The notes beneath the pieces were generated by a model, which was not told the origin of the DNA, made no database searches, and saw only the letters and a list, made by a program, of their open reading frames with translations. The position numbers were made by a program, and so were the translations under genes. From NCBI GenBank assembly GCA_937139495.1, contig CAKZQC010000012.1, positions 116,143-180,142 of the forward strand: DNA of 64,000 nt, given 5' to 3'. Shown here piece after piece: positions 1 to 8,851 of the stretch. The DNA comes from an uncultured Saprospiraceae bacterium. Lineage in GTDB: Bacteria > Bacteroidota > Bacteroidia > Chitinophagales > Saprospiraceae. Numbering within the stretch: position 1 is the first letter of the stretch; each line of letters opens with the position of its first letter.

Positions 1-1143
1 ATTATGGTTTTTTCGGCAGTTGATTCTTTGGAGGCAAATATCAAAGGGAGTTTTGAGCAATTGGGCGACGATGTCGTTTATATTAGTACCATGCCTTGGG
101 GCGAAGATCCTAGAGAAAATTTTTGGAAATATCAACGTCGTCCAGAAGCTAACTATGCGGATTTTAAAGCCATCAAAAACAAAGCAAACACCGCAGCTAT
201 TGCTACGTTTACGGTATTTCTGGGACCTGTCACGGCAGAATATACGGAAAGTAATGCCTCCAATGTATCTTTGATTGGAGCAACAGATGACTACAAAGAT
301 ATGTTTGGTTTGGAGTTCTATAAAGGGCGTTATTTTACGCCTGCCGAGTTCTTCAGAGGAAGCAACCAAATCGTAATTGGCTACGAAGTAGCACAGACAT
401 TATTTCGCCCTTCCGAAGACCCTATTGGCAAGTTAATTAAGGTCAAAGGGCAGCGTATGCAGATCATTGGTGTACTCCAAAAAGAAGGAAAAGACCTAAT
501 TAATCCACTCAACTTTGATGAAGTTGGGTTGATTCCCTACAATACGGCTCGTAAGTTTGTCAATCTCAAAAAAGCAGGCTTCAATAAGGGCAGAACTTCG
601 GTATCGGTCAAGGCAAAAGATGGCGTAAAACTCGAAACCCTCCAAGCTGAATTGACAGGCATATTAAGAGCTCAACGTCGTCTCAAACCTACAGAAGATG
701 ATAATTTTGCACTCAATACCTTGTCGATTGTCTCTCAATTATTTGACAATATTTTTGGAGTTATTCGTTTTGCAGGTTTCTTTATTGGCATTTTTGCCAT
801 TATTGTAGGCGGTTTTTCGGTTGCCAATATCATGTTTGTTTCCGTCAAGGAACGTACCCGCCTCATTGGCATCAAGAAGGCATTGGGTGCCAAACAATAC
901 GTCATCTTGATGGAGTTTTTGGTCGAATCTATTATTCTGTGTTTGATAGGTGGCATTCTTGGCTTGGTACTCGTCATGTTAGCAGCCAAAGCTGCTACAC
1001 AAATCGCCGAATACGAAATTTTCCTTTCTGCCTACAATGCCTTTTTAGGCTTATCAATTGCTACTATTTCGGGCGTATTGGCGGGAATAATACCTGCTTA
1101 TAGAGCGTCCAAGATGGTTCCTGTGGAAGCGATAAGAGCCTAA
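1..1143 (+). CDS. MacB/FtsX-type ABC transporter permease, 5' end outside the window
   Basis: Permease subunit of a MacB-like ABC transporter (lipoprotein, peptide or drug export), acting in the inner membrane with an ATPase encoded elsewhere. The reading frame is open from base 1 and the first ATG (base 4) falls inside the fold, so the N-terminal transmembrane helix lies upstream of the window. What is visible is the periplasmic MacB_PCD-type domain (about residues 1-240) followed by the C-terminal FtsX block of three membrane helices (about 250-275, 295-325 and 340-370). The typical [14 protein letters not shown] segment lies between helices, and the protein ends in [16 protein letters not shown], the usual end of this family. 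Its stop codon overlaps that of the convergent thiG. Family assignment is firm; the transported substrate is unknown. Confidence 0.9.
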   Translation: MMVFSAVDSLEANIKGSFEQLGDDVVYISTMPWGEDPRENFWKYQRRPEANYADFKAIKNKANTAAIATFTVFLGPVTAEYTESNASNVSLIGATDDYKDMFGLEFYKGRYFTPAEFFRGSNQIVIGYEVAQTLFRPSEDPIGKLIKVKGQRMQIIGVLQKEGKDLINPLNFDEVGLIPYNTARKFVNLKKAGFNKGRTSVSVKAKDGVKLETLQAELTGILRAQRRLKPTEDDNFALNTLSIVSQLFDNIFGVIRFAGFFIGIFAIIVGGFSVANIMFVSVKERTRLIGIKKALGAKQYVILMEFLVESIILCLIGGILGLVLVMLAAKAATQIAEYEIFLSAYNAFLGLSIATISGVLAGIIPAYRASKMVPVEAIRA

Positions 1144-1907
1144 TCCAAAAACGAAGTCAATGGACTAGATGCCTTGGCATGATTGAAGGGACTCGCTAGG
1201 CGTGCTTCGTATGCCATTCGTCCAGCCTCTACTGCCATTCTAAAAGCTCTTGCCATCATCACAGGATTATCCGAAACGGCTATGGCGGTATTCACCAATA
1301 CCGCATCAGCACCCAATTCCATTGCCTTGGCAGCATCGGAAGGTGCTCCTATTCCTGCATCGACAATCACAGGCACGTTACTTTGCTCTATGATTATTTC
1401 CAAAAAATCAATCGTTTTCAGCCCTTTGTTGCTACCTATTGGAGAGCCCAAAGGCATAACGGCTGCTGTTCCGACTTCTTCCAGACGCTTGCAGAGTACA
1501 GGGTCGGCATGAATATAAGGCAGTACCACAAAACCTAGTTTAACCAATTCTTCGGTTGCTTTGAGCGTTTCGATAGGATCAGGAAGTAGATATTTGGGAT
1601 CAGGGTGTATTTCTAGTTTCAGCAAATTCGTTTCGAGGGCTTCTCTAGCCAACTGAGCCGCAAAAACGGCATCTTTGGCATTTCTTGCTCCAGAAGTATT
1701 CGGCAATAAGTGAATATGAGGGTGTTTGAGATGACTCAAAATAGTATCTTTTTGGTCATTGATATCCACTCGCTTGAGCGCTACGGTCACCAATTCCGAA
1801 CCTGAAGCCAACAAGGCTTCTTCCATCAAAGCAGCAGACGAAAATTTGCCTGTTCCTGTAAATAATCTAGAATCAAAGGTATAATTTCCAACAATCAACT
1901 TTCCCAT
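1140..1907 (-). CDS. thiG: Thiazole synthase ThiG
   Basis: Forms the thiazole phosphate ring of thiamine from deoxyxylulose 5-phosphate, dehydroglycine and ThiS-thiocarboxylate in the cytosol. The 255-residue length is normal. The expected Schiff-base lysine is K97 in LLKLEIHPD, and the C-terminal phosphate-binding part ([33 protein letters not shown]) is intact. No thiS, thiC, thiE or thiH is adjacent, so thiG stands alone here; thiL is about 42 kb away. I saw no TPP-riboswitch-like motif in the roughly 100-nt upstream region. The stop codon (TAG) overlaps the TAA of the convergent permease gene. Confidence 0.96.
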   Translation of the reverse strand: MGKLIVGNYTFDSRLFTGTGKFSSAALMEEALLASGSELVTVALKRVDINDQKDTILSHLKHPHIHLLPNTSGARNAKDAVFAAQLAREALETNLLKLEIHPDPKYLLPDPIETLKATEELVKLGFVVLPYIHADPVLCKRLEEVGTAAVMPLGSPIGSNKGLKTIDFLEIIIEQSNVPVIVDAGIGAPSDAAKAMELGADAVLVNTAIAVSDNPVMMARAFRMAVEAGRMAYEARLASPFNHAKASSPLTSFLD

Positions 1908-2010
1908 AACTTCAGCACTTTTATAACGTTTGCATCAAAATTGTAATACTCCGCCAAGATACAAACTACGTTTTTGAATATTGGTTTATAGCCGAATAAT
2001 AATTAGAGAT

Positions 2011-2538
2011 TTAATGTTTTTGCTGTTCGAATACCTTCCGTCCTGCTTCTAATTTGGATAAAAAGTAGGCTTTGTCCCTGCCTGTATATCCAAATGGTTC
2101 TTCTAGTGTATTGCCTTTTGCATCTGTAATAATGTAGTTTGGCTGGTTTTCGCTACCAAATAAATCTGCTTGTATAATCGCATTAACATTTCCAATATTT
2201 CTAGCTTTCTGAAGCTTTTGAGCTGCTGCTGGACTAAACCCTAACGCAGACAAACCAAGTGTATCTTTAATTGTCAGCACTGCTCGATCATCTATATATA
2301 GTTCTATGAATACAAAATCATTCATCAGTTTTACCTCTATAGCTTTAGAGGTAATCAAATCTTCATGCAATTCATTATTGCCCACACAGCCCCAGCAAGT
2401 GAAATATAAAAAAATTGGCTTATTCATTTCTTTAGCTTTCGCAATGCCCTGCAAATAGTTATGAGTCGCTTGCCTATCTATAGAATGACTTTGACAACCA
2501 AATAGTAGCACAGACAGCATAAATACGTAGTATTTCAT
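2011..2538 (-). CDS. Thioredoxin-fold lipoprotein with CWGC motif
   Basis: A 175-residue predicted lipoprotein: signal peptide MKYYVFMLSVLLFGC with the lipobox cysteine at residue 15. The region after about residue 30 (AKEMNKPIFLYFTCWGCVGNNELHEDLI) resembles the thioredoxin_7/DUF255-like fold found in many secreted Bacteroidota thiol proteins, with CWGC in the place of the CxxC redox centre. The later LFGSENQPNYIITDAKGN segment fits the cis-proline strand region, here NQPNY. A role as periplasmic disulfide reductase or isomerase is inferred. The palindromic element at 2551-2709 separates it from the upstream repeat-protein gene on the same strand. Confidence 0.7.
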   Translation of the reverse strand: MKYYVFMLSVLLFGCQSHSIDRQATHNYLQGIAKAKEMNKPIFLYFTCWGCVGNNELHEDLITSKAIEVKLMNDFVFIELYIDDRAVLTIKDTLGLSALGFSPAAAQKLQKARNIGNVNAIIQADLFGSENQPNYIITDAKGNTLEEPFGYTGRDKAYFLSKLEAGRKVFEQQKH

Positions 2539-2550
2539 TTTAACGATGCT

Positions 2551-2709
2551 TAATAAAGGTTATGCAAGTAAATTTCGTATAGCGAAGAAAATATCGTTTT
2601 CCGATTAGCGGCATCAAGTAGCTATGGCTACTAGGCTGTGCTTTGATTTGCCAATCAAAAAAATCTATCTCTCCACCTGCATACAATATCTACTTACATA
2701 ATCTTTAAT
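2551..2709 (-). repeat. Palindromic intergenic element, copy A
   Basis: Read on the minus strand this 159-bp stretch aligns nearly base for base with the copy at 51313-51483, and more loosely with the copy at 18529-18702. Shared blocks are the GGTGGAGAGATAGATTTTTT arm, the central TAGTAGCCATAGCTACT mini-palindrome, the GATATTTTCTTCG block, and outer ends that pair with each other. The element overlaps the stop codon of the repeat-protein gene (2705) and lies 12 nt upstream of the thioredoxin-like gene, so it would form a long hairpin in any joint transcript. Confidence 0.85.
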
Positions 2710-3154
2710 AAATAGATCCTTCGGTTTCTTTCAAATATCCTTTTTTGCCACCATAGTAATTACTATCATAGTACTTAAACTTCAAGTCACCAATAGATTT
2801 CACGGCTCCTTTTTTACCGCCATAATAGTCACTATCATAGTACTCGATTTCTATATTCCCAATAGATTCCACAGCTCCCTTTTTCCCTCCGTAATAATCA
2901 CTATCATAGTATTTGATGACTACATCACCAATAGATTTTACGGCTCCATCTTTACCGCCATAATAGTCACTATCATAATATTTGATGGTTTCACCAATCT
3001 TGATCGTATATCGAAATTTAGAAGTATTAAGATCTATCGAAAACCGATGCCCTGTGGCTGCTCGCCAATGAATCACTTGGTCTTCGATATACGGGTCTTG
3101 ACCAAAACTAAACAAAGGCAACAAAAACAGCACTAAAAACAATATAATTTTCAT
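2705..3154 (-). CDS. Small secreted protein with four 23-residue tandem repeats
   Basis: No family recognised with certainty. The ATG at 3154 gives a clean signal peptide (MKIILFLVLFLLPLFSFG, then QDP); the frame is open further upstream but only from a TTG. After about 50 residues come four imperfect repeats of roughly 23 residues with the core KYYDSDYYGGKKGAVKSIGD, visible also as about 69-bp DNA repeats between 2710 and 2995. The pattern of aromatic/acidic YYDSDYYGG followed by GxVKSIGD suggests a repetitive beta structure, possibly surface-exposed and acidic enough to bind cations; this is inference. The last repeat is degenerate and ends GSIY just inside the palindromic element. Confidence 0.7.
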   Translation of the reverse strand: MKIILFLVLFLLPLFSFGQDPYIEDQVIHWRAATGHRFSIDLNTSKFRYTIKIGETIKYYDSDYYGGKDGAVKSIGDVVIKYYDSDYYGGKKGAVESIGNIEIEYYDSDYYGGKKGAVKSIGDLKFKYYDSNYYGGKKGYLKETEGSIY

Positions 3155-3228
3155 AATACATAGGATTTGGGTTAAAATCAAAATTGAATTTATTCCATTT
3201 CCAAAAACCTTGCTACTAATTTATTTTC

Positions 3229-3269
3229 AAAAAAAATGGTGCAATCCACTTACAAAATGGACTGCACCA
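3229..3269 (-). terminator. Rho-independent terminator of the META lipoprotein gene
   Basis: The arms TGGTGCAATCCA and TGGACTGCACCA pair over 12 bp with one mismatch. On the minus strand the hairpin is followed by eight T residues. It lies 28 nt past the stop codon of the gene at 3297-4118. Confidence 0.85.
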
Positions 3270-3296
3270 ATCAAACTAAAATTCGTTTATTATCTC

Positions 3297-4118
3297 TTAA
3301 TCTTCCACCACTACTTCGGTACAAGACATTGTTTTATCTGCTCCTTTTATGGTCAATACTCCACGTAGCAAATTGATTTCTATCACCTCTTTGAATTGCT
3401 CCAACAGAGCCATTCCTTCTTTGGAATCGCAACACCTTCTACTGCAGCCCATCGGATTTAGTTGTATTTTATTGGGATTGAACACACTATAATTAGTATT
3501 GCAAGTATTGACATCTAATTGCAACACCGCTCGCTCTTCTATGAACGAAATGTAATAATTTTTCTCCAAAGGAATAACTTTGCCCTCTGTCACATAGTTA
3601 TTAATTTTCCAACGCTTGCCAGCAATACTTTTATCTATACTCATATTGCTCACCCACATCATTTTGCTATTCTTATTGGTCATTATCAGTACCTTATCTT
3701 TTTCTTCTATGGTATAAAGTACATTGCTTGTCAGTTGCTTTTGCAATATTTTTGCATTCTCGCTATCGCAGCACATTTCGGTACAGAACATACTCGTTCC
3801 ATCTATTATTAATTGGTTGTTTTCTATCTTGAATGTCCCTCCACAATTATTGACATCTAACTTCAACCCAAAATCCTTGTCTGCAAAAGTCAGTCGATAA
3901 TCTTTATTGATAGCCACAGGTTTGCCATCAACAATCAATTCTTTGAATTTCCAGCTAGTTTGTTTTAGGCTAGGCGAAACAGCAGCTGCCTCTGCAGTAG
4001 TAGAACTCGCATTGATAGGATTCACGTCCACATCAGCCGTGTTGTTTTTGGTGCTGCTACAAGCAGCAAATAAAGTCATCAATAATATAGTAACGAAGCT
4101 AAGTTTTAGTCCTTGCAT
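3297..4118 (-). CDS. Lipoprotein with two META/HslJ-like domains
   Basis: A 273-residue predicted lipoprotein (lipobox LFAAC, Cys20) with two tandem domains of the META type known from HslJ. In each, 'SWKFKELIVDGKPV..' or '..KRWKINNYVTEGKVI' opens the domain, followed by a strand ending LDVNNCGG or LDVNTCNT. The two domains keep the same cysteine signature: CTEMCCDSENA in the first and GCSRRCCDSKEG in the second. That is unusual and suggests disulfides or metal binding. Location is probably the periplasmic face of a membrane. META proteins in enterobacteria are linked to heat and novobiocin tolerance; no such role is shown here. It has its own terminator downstream. Confidence 0.8.
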   Translation of the reverse strand: MQGLKLSFVTILLMTLFAACSSTKNNTADVDVNPINASSTTAEAAAVSPSLKQTSWKFKELIVDGKPVAINKDYRLTFADKDFGLKLDVNNCGGTFKIENNQLIIDGTSMFCTEMCCDSENAKILQKQLTSNVLYTIEEKDKVLIMTNKNSKMMWVSNMSIDKSIAGKRWKINNYVTEGKVIPLEKNYYISFIEERAVLQLDVNTCNTNYSVFNPNKIQLNPMGCSRRCCDSKEGMALLEQFKEVIEINLLRGVLTIKGADKTMSCTEVVVED

Positions 4119-4156
4119 TTTTTTATTTTAATGTTTGAATAATTTTTCCTCCTACT

Positions 4157-4283
4157 TAAGTAGGAGGACACAAATAATAAGATATTTCAAAGTTGTAATT
4201 TTGACGATTCTTATCGTCCTGTCCTCAATAATCAAAAAAATTAACGCACTTCTAAACACCCATGATTTGTGTCCACTTACTTA
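4157..4283. mobile_element. 127-bp mini-element with 19-bp inverted ends
   Basis: The left end TAAGTAGGAGGACACAAAT and the right end (reverse complement TAAGTAAGTGGACACAAAT) match at 17 of 19 bases. A related end, identical to the right one, lies at 11719-11737. The interior is AT-rich and holds no gene. The left end is nested in a perfect 20-bp palindrome at 4148-4167 (CCTCCTACTT and its complement). The element fits a small MITE or the remnant of an insertion sequence between the META lipoprotein start and the queA terminator. Confidence 0.55.
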
Positions 4284-4289
4284 CCCTAA

Positions 4290-4330
4290 CAAAAAAAGGA
4301 CAGTCTTTGATTTGAGACTGTCCTTTTTTC
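4290..4330 (-). terminator. Terminator downstream of queA
   Basis: The arms AAAAGGACAGTCT and AGACTGTCCTTTT pair perfectly around a 7-nt loop, with A/T tracts on both sides so it can act on either strand. It lies 29 nt past the queA stop codon. Confidence 0.9.
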
Positions 4331-4359
4331 TTAAAAATTTTCTATTGAAATCGTATTCT

Positions 4360-5418
4360 TTAGAGTATCAACATGGCATCACCATAACTAAAGAATTTGT
4401 ATTCTTTCTCTATCGCTTGACGATAGGCTTCTTGCATCAAATCATATCCACCAAAAGCACAAATCATGATAAACAAACTAGACTTAGGCAAGTGGAAGTT
4501 TGTAATCATACAGTTGGCAATATTAAAATCATACGGCGGATAAATAAATTTATTCGTCCAACCTTCTGCTGGCTTGAGCAAGCCATGAGCGGAAACAGCT
4601 GACTCAATCGAACGCATAGAAGTAGTACCTACGGCACAGCATTTTTTGTTTGCTTTGATTGTTTCGTTAACCGTATCGCAAGTTTGCGGATAAATTTTGA
4701 AATATTCCGCATCCATTTTGTGCTTCGAAAGATCTTCCACTTCTATCTTGCGGAAAGTTCCCAAACCAATATGTAGCGTCAGTCGAGCAAAGTTAATACC
4801 TTTGATTTCTAGGCGTTTCATTACTTCCCGACTCATGTGCAAACCAGCCGTTGGAGCAGCTACGGCACCTTCTTCTGTTGCATAAATAGTTTGGTAACGC
4901 TCTCTATCCAATTCTTCAGGATGTCTATTGATATACTTCGGAAGTGGCGTATTGCCCAATTTGTTGAGGTGTTCTTTGAACTCCTCATTGGTACCATCGT
5001 ACAAGAAGCGAATCGTTCTACCTCTTGAAGTCGTGTTATCGACTACTTCTGCTACCAATATTTCGGCACCATCTTCGTCATTGAAATACAACTTGTTGCC
5101 TACTCTAATTTTACGAGCAGGATCAACGAGTACGTCCCACAACTTGGCGTTTTCGTTTAGTTCACGTAGCAAGAATACTTCAATCTTAGCTCCTGTTTTT
5201 TCTTTTTGTCCATACAATCTAGCTGGAAATACCTTGGTGTTGTTCAAAATGAACGTATCGCCATCGTCAAAATATTCTAAAATATCTTTAAAAATACGAT
5301 GTTCGATAGTACCCGTTGCACGATTAACAACCATTAGTTTAGCTTCGTCTCGGCGTTCTGCTGGATAATCCGCTACCAATTCTTCAGGTAAATCAAAGTT
5401 AAATTGTGATAATTTCAT
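4360..5418 (-). CDS. queA: tRNA preQ1(34) S-adenosylmethionine ribosyltransferase-isomerase QueA
   Basis: Transfers and isomerises the ribosyl group of SAM onto preQ1-tRNA to give epoxyqueuosine, in the queuosine pathway. The family N terminus [31 protein letters not shown] begins at the ATG at 5418, giving 352 residues, the usual size; the in-frame GTG at 5520 would add 34 residues with no homology and is rejected. Typical blocks are ALYGTN-like [52 protein letters not shown] and [23 protein letters not shown]. It is transcribed alone and closed by a strong terminator. The divergent gene at 5601 starts about 180 bp away. Confidence 0.97.
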   Translation of the reverse strand: MKLSQFNFDLPEELVADYPAERRDEAKLMVVNRATGTIEHRIFKDILEYFDDGDTFILNNTKVFPARLYGQKEKTGAKIEVFLLRELNENAKLWDVLVDPARKIRVGNKLYFNDEDGAEILVAEVVDNTTSRGRTIRFLYDGTNEEFKEHLNKLGNTPLPKYINRHPEELDRERYQTIYATEEGAVAAPTAGLHMSREVMKRLEIKGINFARLTLHIGLGTFRKIEVEDLSKHKMDAEYFKIYPQTCDTVNETIKANKKCCAVGTTSMRSIESAVSAHGLLKPAEGWTNKFIYPPYDFNIANCMITNFHLPKSSLFIMICAFGGYDLMQEAYRQAIEKEYKFFSYGDAMLIL

Positions 5419-5561
5419 TTTTGTAATATTCAATTGATTAGTTTTATAGTACTTTTGCACCTCTTTCAAAAAGAAGGGCAAATATAAATATTCTTTGTGG
5501 ATTGAGCAGCTTTTTGGCACAGTTAAAATAGCAAAACAGCTAATATTGCTACCAATAAGCG

Positions 5562-5569
5562 TATATTTG
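5562..5569 (+). promoter_or_regulatory. Possible Bacteroidota -7 box (TATATTTG)
   Basis: TATATTTG matches the TAnnTTTG -7 consensus of the Bacteroidota primary sigma factor and lies 31 nt before the start at 5601. No convincing TTTG -33 box is found at the usual spacing, so confidence is low. Confidence 0.35.
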
Positions 5570-5600
5570 TGGCTATTTCTAGTGTCAAATCAACAAATTT

Positions 5601-6077
5601 ATGCGATTAGAGTTGTCCTTATTGTCTTATTATGACAAAATTGTCCTCAAAAAAAAAGGAAACAAGCGTTTTATCTACGGTACTATCCGCAAAAAATACT
5701 TGGTCTGGACACCCGAAGAGCTTATTCGTCAATTATTGCTGCATTATTTGATGATCGAAAAAAACTACCCTAGTCATCGCATTCGGGTAGAATTAGGGTT
5801 GCGAGTCAATGACCTACAAAAACGATGCGACATTTTAGTGTTTGACCAACAACTACAACCAATACTCCTCATTGAGTGCAAGGCAAAAGATGTTCCTATC
5901 AATCAAGGAGTTCTTGAGCAAGTAGCACGCTATAACCTCACCTTTAAAGTACCTTTTCTGGTTGTCACCAATGGCCCTGTTAGTTATTGTGCAGCAGTTG
6001 ATTTAGAGCAACAAACTAGTGTATTTTTAGAGGCTATTCCTGACTACCAAACTCTGATTGATTATCAATCAAACTAA
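5601..6077 (+). CDS. HsdR N-terminal-like (HSDR_N_2) PD-(D/E)XK domain protein
   Basis: A 158-residue stand-alone protein matching the N-terminal nuclease region of type I restriction R subunits. The PD-(D/E)XK core is visible: D77 in RCDILVF and E92/K94 in LLIECKA, preceded by a helical region with PEELIRQLLLHYL and followed by QGVLEQVARYN, typical of this group. It has no helicase part and no hsdM or hsdS nearby, so it is not a restriction system by itself. Homologous single-domain proteins are widespread and apparently chromosomal in Bacteroidota, and their role is unsettled. The gene is monocistronic, between divergent queA and glnN. Confidence 0.82.
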   Translation: MRLELSLLSYYDKIVLKKKGNKRFIYGTIRKKYLVWTPEELIRQLLLHYLMIEKNYPSHRIRVELGLRVNDLQKRCDILVFDQQLQPILLIECKAKDVPINQGVLEQVARYNLTFKVPFLVVTNGPVSYCAAVDLEQQTSVFLEAIPDYQTLIDYQSN

Positions 6078-6230
6078 AACTTAATCTAGAGAAAACCTAT
6101 ATTTCTAAACAATTGCCCCCTTTGATTGATTAAATAAGACGAGAATAATTATATTGACAATACACTTTTAGCTGCAATCACCTGAATTATTGTAGCAATA
6201 ATAAAGATTCAATTAACCGAAAAAATAACT

Positions 6231-8408
6231 ATGAATAACAGATTTCATGCTTTAGATGCGGTTCTACATCGTCAAAAAGTAGATTTCAAAACATTAGACG
6301 GACGTGTCTCCGAAATATTTGGCTGCAATGTCTTTGGCGAAAAAGCCATGGAGGAGTACTTAGCTCCCAAACTGCATAAGAAAATGCAATCAGTCATACA
6401 TAATGGGGCGACACTCAAAATAGATTTGGCAGAACATATCGCAGAAGCAATGCGAAAATGGGCACTCAACAAGGGAGTTACCCACTACGCACACTGGTTT
6501 CAGCCATTGACAGGGCGTACCGCCGAAAAACATGATTCCTTCTTCACGCTCGACCAAGATGGCAAAGCAATCGAAGAATTTGGCGGCGGAACGCTCGTCC
6601 AACAAGAACCCGATGGTTCTAGTTTCCCTGGAGGTGGCTTGCGCTCTACTTTTGAGGCAAGAGGCTATACCGCTTGGGATCCAACCTCTCCTGCTTTCAT
6701 ATTAGACGTTGACAACCAAAAAACACTCTGTATTCCTACTATTTTTGTTACTTATGGTGGGCAATCTCTAGATTATAAGTTACCGCTACTCAAGTCACAA
6801 AAGTTCTTGGAAAAAGCAGCTATTGACGTTTGTCAACTGTTTGACCAGCAAGTCAAAAAAGTACATGTTACTTTGGGTTGGGAACAAGAATACTTCTTGC
6901 TTGATGATGCACTCTACAATGCCCGTCCTGATTTGGTCATGACAGGCAGAACCCTCTTGGGGCGATTCGCACCTAAAGGACAACAACTAGATGATCACTA
7001 TTTTGGTAGTATTCCAGAGCGAGTCTATGCCTATATGTGCGACTTGGAACAAGAGTGCTACAAATTAGGTATTCCTGTTCGTACTCGTCACAATGAAGTA
7101 GCGCCATCTCAGTACGAATTAGCTCCCATCTACGAAGAAGTAAATGTAGCCGTTGACCACAATCAACTGCTCATGGATATTATGGAAAGGGTTGCTTTAC
7201 GACACAAATTGAGAGTGCTTTTTCACGAAAAGCCTTACGCAGGTGTCAACGGTTCGGGCAAACACAACAACTGGTCAGTCGCTACGGACACAGGCAAAAA
7301 CTTGCTTTCACCAGGTAAAAATCCAGGTAAGAATTTACAGTTTTTGACTTTCTTTGTCAATACTATTCAAGCAGTATATAAATACGCTGATGTGTTGCGC
7401 GCCAGTGTTACTTCTGCGTCCAACGACCATCGTTTGGGTGCCAATGAAGCCCCTCCTGCTATTATTTCTGTTTTCATTGGTGAGGCACTCACCAAAGTAC
7501 TCAACGAGATAGAAAAAGGAACGGATGACATGGACAGTGGCGTCAAAAAAGTACTGAACTTACTCAGTGAAATCCCTAGCCTACAACAAGATAATACGGA
7601 TAGAAATAGAACGTCTCCTTTTGCCTTCACAGGCAATAAATTTGAAATTCGCATGGCGGGTTCTACTATCAATTGTGCCGCTCCCATGACCATCATGAAT
7701 ATGATTGTGGGCAAACAGCTCAAAGAATTCTACCAAGATATTCAGATATTGATGGCAAATGATATGTCGCAAGACAAAGCCATATTGACCGTACTCAAAC
7801 GCTATATCCACGAGTCCAAATCAATACGATTTGAAGGCGATGGCTACAGCCAAGAGTGGCAAGATGAAGCTCAACGAAGAGGATTGAGCAACTTCCCTGA
7901 CACTCCTGCAGCCTTAGGAGCATACAAGGAAAAGAAAGCACGTGACCTGTTTGTAGAGTCTGGCGTATTGTCGGAAGAAGAGCTCGAAGCACACTATGAA
8001 GTACAGCTCGAAGCCTACAGCATGAAACTCGAAATAGAATCTCGTACACAAGCAGAAATGTGTATGAATCAAGTATTGCCTGTGGCACTTACCTACCAAA
8101 ACCTATTACTCGACAATGTACTTGCACTCAAAGAATTGGAGCTGAACGAGTCGTTGTACTCGGCACAACTAGACCTAATCAAGGAAATAGGCGGCTATAT
8201 CAATACCATCAAAACCACTGCCTACCAGATGGGAGAAGTAAGAGAAAAAGCCAATGAATTGGAATCGCTAAAAGCGGCTCGTATGTATTGTGATGTCGTC
8301 AAACCACTGATGAGCCAATTGCGTGAAGCTGCCGATAGCCTAGAGCCACTTATCGAAGATAGCCAGTGGCCTTTAGTTAAGTATTACGAATTATTATTCA
8401 GAAGATAA
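6231..8408 (+). CDS. glnN: Glutamine synthetase type III (GlnN)
   Basis: ATP-dependent ligation of ammonia to glutamate in the cytosol. At 725 residues it has the length of the type III (GSIII) class typical of Bacteroidota and is much longer than GlnA. The N-terminal GSIII-specific region (VFGEKAMEEYLAPKLHKKM) is present. The catalytic core includes GWEQEYFLLD, RHNEVAPSQYELAPIYEEVN, GVNGSGKHNNWS (nucleotide and glutamate binding), RLGANEAPPAIISVFIG and NRTSPFAFTGNKFEIRMAGS. Near 570-600 the KARDLFVESGVLSEEELEAHYEVQLEAY segment is typical of the C-terminal extension. No adenylylation site of the GSI type is expected. The DUF4296 lipoprotein follows after 12 nt and is probably cotranscribed. 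Confidence 0.98.
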   Translation: MNNRFHALDAVLHRQKVDFKTLDGRVSEIFGCNVFGEKAMEEYLAPKLHKKMQSVIHNGATLKIDLAEHIAEAMRKWALNKGVTHYAHWFQPLTGRTAEKHDSFFTLDQDGKAIEEFGGGTLVQQEPDGSSFPGGGLRSTFEARGYTAWDPTSPAFILDVDNQKTLCIPTIFVTYGGQSLDYKLPLLKSQKFLEKAAIDVCQLFDQQVKKVHVTLGWEQEYFLLDDALYNARPDLVMTGRTLLGRFAPKGQQLDDHYFGSIPERVYAYMCDLEQECYKLGIPVRTRHNEVAPSQYELAPIYEEVNVAVDHNQLLMDIMERVALRHKLRVLFHEKPYAGVNGSGKHNNWSVATDTGKNLLSPGKNPGKNLQFLTFFVNTIQAVYKYADVLRASVTSASNDHRLGANEAPPAIISVFIGEALTKVLNEIEKGTDDMDSGVKKVLNLLSEIPSLQQDNTDRNRTSPFAFTGNKFEIRMAGSTINCAAPMTIMNMIVGKQLKEFYQDIQILMANDMSQDKAILTVLKRYIHESKSIRFEGDGYSQEWQDEAQRRGLSNFPDTPAALGAYKEKKARDLFVESGVLSEEELEAHYEVQLEAYSMKLEIESRTQAEMCMNQVLPVALTYQNLLLDNVLALKELELNESLYSAQLDLIKEIGGYINTIKTTAYQMGEVREKANELESLKAARMYCDVVKPLMSQLREAADSLEPLIEDSQWPLVKYYELLFRR

Positions 8409-8420
8409 GCGATAATTTTG

Positions 8421-8819
8421 ATGAAATATTATTTTCTATATACCCAAAAGAGTAGTGCCGTCCTATGGATGGGACTACTCTTTTCTTTCATTTTTTCGGC
8501 TTGTTACCAAGAAATGCCAACGGAAGCTCCCCAACAATCCGATGCCAAAATGAGGGCAGTTCTCAAAGATATACATTTGGCGGAAGCCCTACTTACCGAA
8601 ATAGTCGATAGAGGTACCAAAGATAGCATGGCTAGTATCTACTACTATCAAATATTGGCTCAACATGAGTTGTCTCCTGAGGCGTTTGAAGAAAGCATGA
8701 ACGCTTACTTTACCGACCCCATAGCACTAGATAGCTTATACACACATATCATCAAGGACTTGTCGGAAGAGCGCGACAGCCTCAAAAATGTAAAGCGAGA
8801 AGAGCAGCAAAAAAATTAA
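8421..8819 (+). CDS. DUF4296-like lipoprotein
   Basis: A 132-residue predicted lipoprotein. The ATG at 8421 was preferred to the adjacent TTG. The long signal peptide ends FIFSAC. The mature part is helical, with MRAVLKDIHLAEALLTEIVDR, then SIYYYQILAQHELSPEAFEESMNAYFTDPIALDSLYTHIIKDLSEERDSL. This layout (a short helix starting 'ILxDIHLAEA', then 'HxLSxEEFExSLxYY' and 'LxxIYxxVxxxL') matches the DUF4296 family of Bacteroidota, function unknown. It begins 12 nt after glnN, but a link to nitrogen metabolism would be a guess. Confidence 0.65.
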   Translation: MKYYFLYTQKSSAVLWMGLLFSFIFSACYQEMPTEAPQQSDAKMRAVLKDIHLAEALLTEIVDRGTKDSMASIYYYQILAQHELSPEAFEESMNAYFTDPIALDSLYTHIIKDLSEERDSLKNVKREEQQKN

Positions 8820-8851
8820 TTATTTTGCTCTAAATTAGGTTACTCCCCCCT

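Noticed and set aside
1908..2010. Possible TPP riboswitch upstream of thiG
   Set aside because: The leader is about 100 nt and lacks the CTGAGA and ACCTGA elements; no matching secondary structure is seen.
2710..2995. Regular 69-bp repeats suggesting a CRISPR or satellite array
   Set aside because: The repeats keep an open frame with a signal peptide and vary mainly at synonymous or conservative positions; they are protein repeats.
5419..5520. N-terminal extension of QueA starting at GTG 5520
   Set aside because: The extra residues match no QueA, while the ATG at 5418 gives the standard N terminus [11 protein letters not shown].
5601..6077. Type I restriction system
   Set aside because: Only the HsdR N-terminal-like domain is present; no helicase region, hsdM or hsdS nearby.
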